Assembly (NCBI GenBank): GCA_051866595.1
Contig: JBJDXI010000001.1
Location: 1 to 23,950, forward strand
Length of the DNA: 23,950 nucleotides
Source of the DNA: UBA7702 sp051866595
GTDB taxonomy: Bacteria > Bacillota > Dehalobacteriia > UBA7702
Direction: 5' to 3'
Shown here in pieces: positions 21,512 to 23,950 of this stretch (positions within the stretch are counted from its first letter, which is position 1; each line of letters begins with the position of its first letter). Both the position numbers and the translations under genes were made by a program. Below the pieces are notes generated by a model. The model did no database searches and was not told where the DNA came from. It saw only the letters and a program-made list of their open reading frames with translations.

Positions 21512-22192
21512 ATGAGTGAGTTTATCATTGAAAACCTGGCAAATACAGAAGCACTTAGTATAACGGTCATTTTGATGAACAATGTGATCGCCCTTATCGC
21601 GGCATTTTTCATCATGGCGACTTACAAAATATCCTATACGGGAAGTGCCTACAGCCGCAGATTTAACATCTCCATTGGATCAATCACTATCATAACCACC
21701 ATGATCATGAGCGTAATCAGCAATAACATAGCGCTATCCCTCGGTATGGTGGGCGCGCTGTCCATCATCCGTTTCCGTACCGCAGTCAAGGATGTAAGAG
21801 ACGCAACCTACATTTTCTGGGCCATTGCCGCCGGTATCGGCTGCGGGGTATCTCAGTATGCGCTGATTGCCATTGGTTCTGTTTTTCTGCTGTTATTCCT
21901 GGTCCTAATGCGGAAGGGCTTTACTTCTTATAAAAAGCTGATGATCGTTCAGGGTGATCTGGCAGCGCTCCATAGAATCGAAGCCGCTGTGGATCAATTC
22001 TTTGACGGCAAGGTTCAGTCTACCATGCGCAATGTAACAGATTCCAGCTGCGAGCTGGTATATTCCATCGGGGAAGGCATTCTGGGCGCGGCAGCGAAAA
22101 AACAGCAGATGGATATTTCCGAGAAGCTGATCAAAATTGACGGTGTGAATCGGGTCAATATTGTAGACCAGAAGGATGAGCTTTCACAATGA
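21512..22192 (+). CDS. DUF4956 membrane protein
   Basis: The 226-residue protein has about four N-terminal helices (residues about 13-38, 53-75, 98-118 and 120-135). It carries the DUF4956 signature LSLGMVGALSIIRFRTAVKD followed by DATYIFWAIAAGIGCG. A soluble C-terminal ferredoxin-like part contains FFDGKVQSTMRN and EKLIKIDGVNRVNIVDQKDE. The soluble domain could be regulatory. The family almost always travels with VTC and CotH, as here, and may form their membrane platform. GGAG lies 7 bases before the ATG. Confidence 0.88.
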   Translation: MSEFIIENLANTEALSITVILMNNVIALIAAFFIMATYKISYTGSAYSRRFNISIGSITIITTMIMSVISNNIALSLGMVGALSIIRFRTAVKDVRDATYIFWAIAAGIGCGVSQYALIAIGSVFLLLFLVLMRKGFTSYKKLMIVQGDLAALHRIEAAVDQFFDGKVQSTMRNVTDSSCELVYSIGEGILGAAAKKQQMDISEKLIKIDGVNRVNIVDQKDELSQ

Positions 22193-22225
22193 TGGGGGAT
22201 GATGTGGCATGCAGGGAGTGATGCT

Positions 22226-23659
22226 ATGAAACGTATGCGGAAGATAGCGGCCTGCATTTTGATGATCGTTGTTCTCCTGGGAGCGATGATGCTGGGAAAC
22301 AGCGTCATCCGGTCTGAAAATCAGGTCACAGAGGAAAAAAGAGAAACAATCACAGAAAAGCAGATGAAAGAATGGGAGGCACCGGACCAGGAATTTCTGG
22401 ATTATTACGGCATTGGGGAATTTGAAACAAATCTTCCTGTGGTCTATATAAACACCCACGAGCAGCAGATTCTGAAATCCAATAAAATTTGGGGGAGTAT
22501 TGCCCTTCTGAACGCGGATGGAACGGAACAATCTGTTTTTTCTGTGCCGAATTCCGTATACAGTGCCACAATAAAATACAGGGGAGCATCCTCTTACAGT
22601 GAATTTGACAAGAAGCAATACAGAATTAAGTTTTACAAATTGGATTCCCATAAAGAGGCAAATGTTTCCCTGGCCGGGATGGGCGCGCACAGTGAATGGG
22701 TCCTGAACGGTCCGTATCTGGATAAGACGCTGATGAGAAACAAACTGGTTTATGATCTGGCCAGGGAGATGAACGGATGGGCTCCGGATTCCGGATTTGT
22801 GGAGGTTTTTGAGGACGGAAACTATCGGGGCGTTTACCTGGCAGTAGAACCGGTGACAAATGGAGAGAGCAGACTGCAGCTATCGGAATTTGGGCTGTTA
22901 TCCGGAGAGACCGCTTATATTGTGAACCGTGACCGTGTCGATCCGGAGACGGCAGACCTTGAAACCTACGGGAAACTGCATGGATATACCTATAACGCAC
23001 TGTATCTGTCCTATCCTTCTGAGAAGAATGTGACAGAAAGGCAGAAAGAGTATATATTGAACGATCTGTCGGATTTCGAAAAAGCGCTGTATGGCGAGGA
23101 TTTTAATGACCCAAAGGTTGGGTATTCTGCGTACATAGAAGTAGACAATTGGGTAGACTATTTCATCATCAATGAATTCGCCATGAATTATGATGCCGGA
23201 AATCTGTCCACCTATGCCTATAAAGATCTGACCGGAAAGCTGCAGCTGGCAGTTTGGGATTTTAATAACGCGTTTAATAATTACCAGTGGTACAACCTGG
23301 ATGAAACGGGATTTCGTACAGTCAATAATTCATGGATGGACAGAATCTGCCAGGATAGAAATTTTATTGATAAAGTTGTTGGCAGATACCGGCAGCTGAG
23401 AGAATCCACATTATCGGAAGCACATATCCAGGAGCTTCTTGCGTCGTATCAGCGGGAGCTGGGGGCTGCCGTTGACAGAAACTTTAAGATATGGGGATAT
23501 TCTTTTACGGAAACTCTTCTAGCATTGGATGATTTCGGGAATTCAAGGGATATCCTCAGCTATGAGCAGGCGATTGCGCAATTAGAGACATCCATCCATA
23601 ACAGACTTTCCTATCTGGACGATAATATTGATCGTCTTTACGATTACTGCATCGATTGA
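22226..23659 (+). CDS. CotH kinase family protein, extracellular
   Basis: The 477-residue start (MKRMRKIAACILMIV) has GGGAG 8 bases upstream; an ATG at 22199 is possible but poorly served. A signal-anchor helix (about 5-25) puts the domain outside. CotH marks are IKYRGASSY (with the preceding strand), KKQYRIKFYK, WVLNGPYLDKTLMRNKLVYD and EVFEDGNYRGVYLAVEPV. VDYFIINEFAMNYDAG and AVWDFNNAFNN (W344-D345-F346-N347) form the active-site region. CotH proteins of spore formers are protein kinases; many have WDxD where this has WDFN. The substrate is unknown; a surface protein or polymer component is inferred. Confidence 0.88.
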   Translation: MKRMRKIAACILMIVVLLGAMMLGNSVIRSENQVTEEKRETITEKQMKEWEAPDQEFLDYYGIGEFETNLPVVYINTHEQQILKSNKIWGSIALLNADGTEQSVFSVPNSVYSATIKYRGASSYSEFDKKQYRIKFYKLDSHKEANVSLAGMGAHSEWVLNGPYLDKTLMRNKLVYDLAREMNGWAPDSGFVEVFEDGNYRGVYLAVEPVTNGESRLQLSEFGLLSGETAYIVNRDRVDPETADLETYGKLHGYTYNALYLSYPSEKNVTERQKEYILNDLSDFEKALYGEDFNDPKVGYSAYIEVDNWVDYFIINEFAMNYDAGNLSTYAYKDLTGKLQLAVWDFNNAFNNYQWYNLDETGFRTVNNSWMDRICQDRNFIDKVVGRYRQLRESTLSEAHIQELLASYQRELGAAVDRNFKIWGYSFTETLLALDDFGNSRDILSYEQAIAQLETSIHNRLSYLDDNIDRLYDYCID

Positions 23660-23674
23660 AAGGACATTTAACGA

Positions 23675-23950
23675 ATGAAAAAAGTACTGGTGGTTTTTGG
23701 CACGAGACCTGAAGCAATCAAAATGTGCCCTCTGGTACTGGAACTTAAAAAAAGTGAGAAAATGGACACGAAAGTATGTGTCAGCGGACAGCATAAAGAG
23801 ATGCTTAACCAGGTACTTGAAATTTTTGGAGTTGTTCCCGACTATGATCTGGCCATCATGAAAAGAGGGCAGGACCTGACAGATGTTACGACATCGATTC
23901 TAACCGGAATGCGGGAGATCCTGCTGAAGGAAAAGCCGGACATTGTCCTG
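23675..23950 (+). CDS. wecB: UDP-N-acetylglucosamine 2-epimerase, N-terminal part
   Basis: The first 92 residues are in the window; the frame runs off the right edge. MKKVLVVFGTRPEAIKMCPL is the near-invariant start of WecB/MnaA, with GQHKEML and DYDLAIMKRGQDLTDVT also diagnostic. The enzyme interconverts UDP-GlcNAc and UDP-ManNAc in the cytoplasm. AAAGGA lies 11 bases before the ATG, and 15 bases separate it from the CotH gene. Its place at the operon's end suggests it supplies an N-acetylmannosamine-containing precursor to the GT2 synthase. Confidence 0.9.
   Translation, partial: MKKVLVVFGTRPEAIKMCPLVLELKKSEKMDTKVCVSGQHKEMLNQVLEIFGVVPDYDLAIMKRGQDLTDVTTSILTGMREILLKEKPDIVL

Overview
The window looks like the chromosome of a low-to-mid-GC Bacillota, possibly a Negativicutes member, but the genus cannot be fixed from sequence alone. 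The evidence is a T-box riboswitch in front of serS, strong Shine-Dalgarno sites, many intrinsic terminators, consensus sigma-A promoters with 17-bp spacers, and acetyl-type MetA/MetY methionine synthesis.

Positions 1-11400 read as ordinary chromosome, GC-rich at third codon positions. In order they hold: the tail of an amidohydrolase; a gene-free 1.1 kb stretch with two inverted copies of a roughly 300-bp hairpin-rich repeat; a leftward metA-metY-ferredoxin-membrane Fe/S group; a MATE exporter; a macrodomain protein; a YdcF/DUF218 protein; panD; a lipoprotein; tRNA-Arg(CCT); a divergent pair of a small HTH regulator and a 66-aa membrane protein; and serS with its T-box.

Positions 11466-14570 are a tRNA-anchored accessory segment. 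tRNA-Ser(TGA), tRNA-Ser(GCT) and tRNA-Arg(ACG) share a near-consensus promoter and lie head to head with serS. Behind tRNA-Arg is a 2.2 kb segment bounded by about 68-bp near-identical direct repeats of the tRNA 3' end plus its terminator. It also holds an extra tRNA-Arg 3' half with a different terminator, and short tandem repeats with 11-bp period that resemble integrase arm sites. Its cargo is a DUF4143-type ATPase whose promoter is laced with three 13-bp repeats spaced exactly 33 bp apart. An HTH gene lies just outside. No integrase is present.

Positions 15262-23950 are one rightward operon with more A/T-ending codons (AGA, ATA), probably acquired. It encodes a six-helix membrane protein with a faint exosortase-like layout, a processive GT2 polysaccharide synthase (QxxRW), a membrane-anchored bactofilin-like/leucine-rich-repeat fusion, a DHHW/AlgJ-like protein with altered catalytic motifs, a polytopic membrane protein, a VTC-domain protein, a DUF4956 membrane protein, a CotH-like kinase and the start of UDP-GlcNAc 2-epimerase. 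Together these suggest synthesis, export, modification and surface anchoring of an amino-sugar polysaccharide, possibly coupled to polyphosphate or protein phosphorylation. This is the best candidate for an undescribed system in the window.
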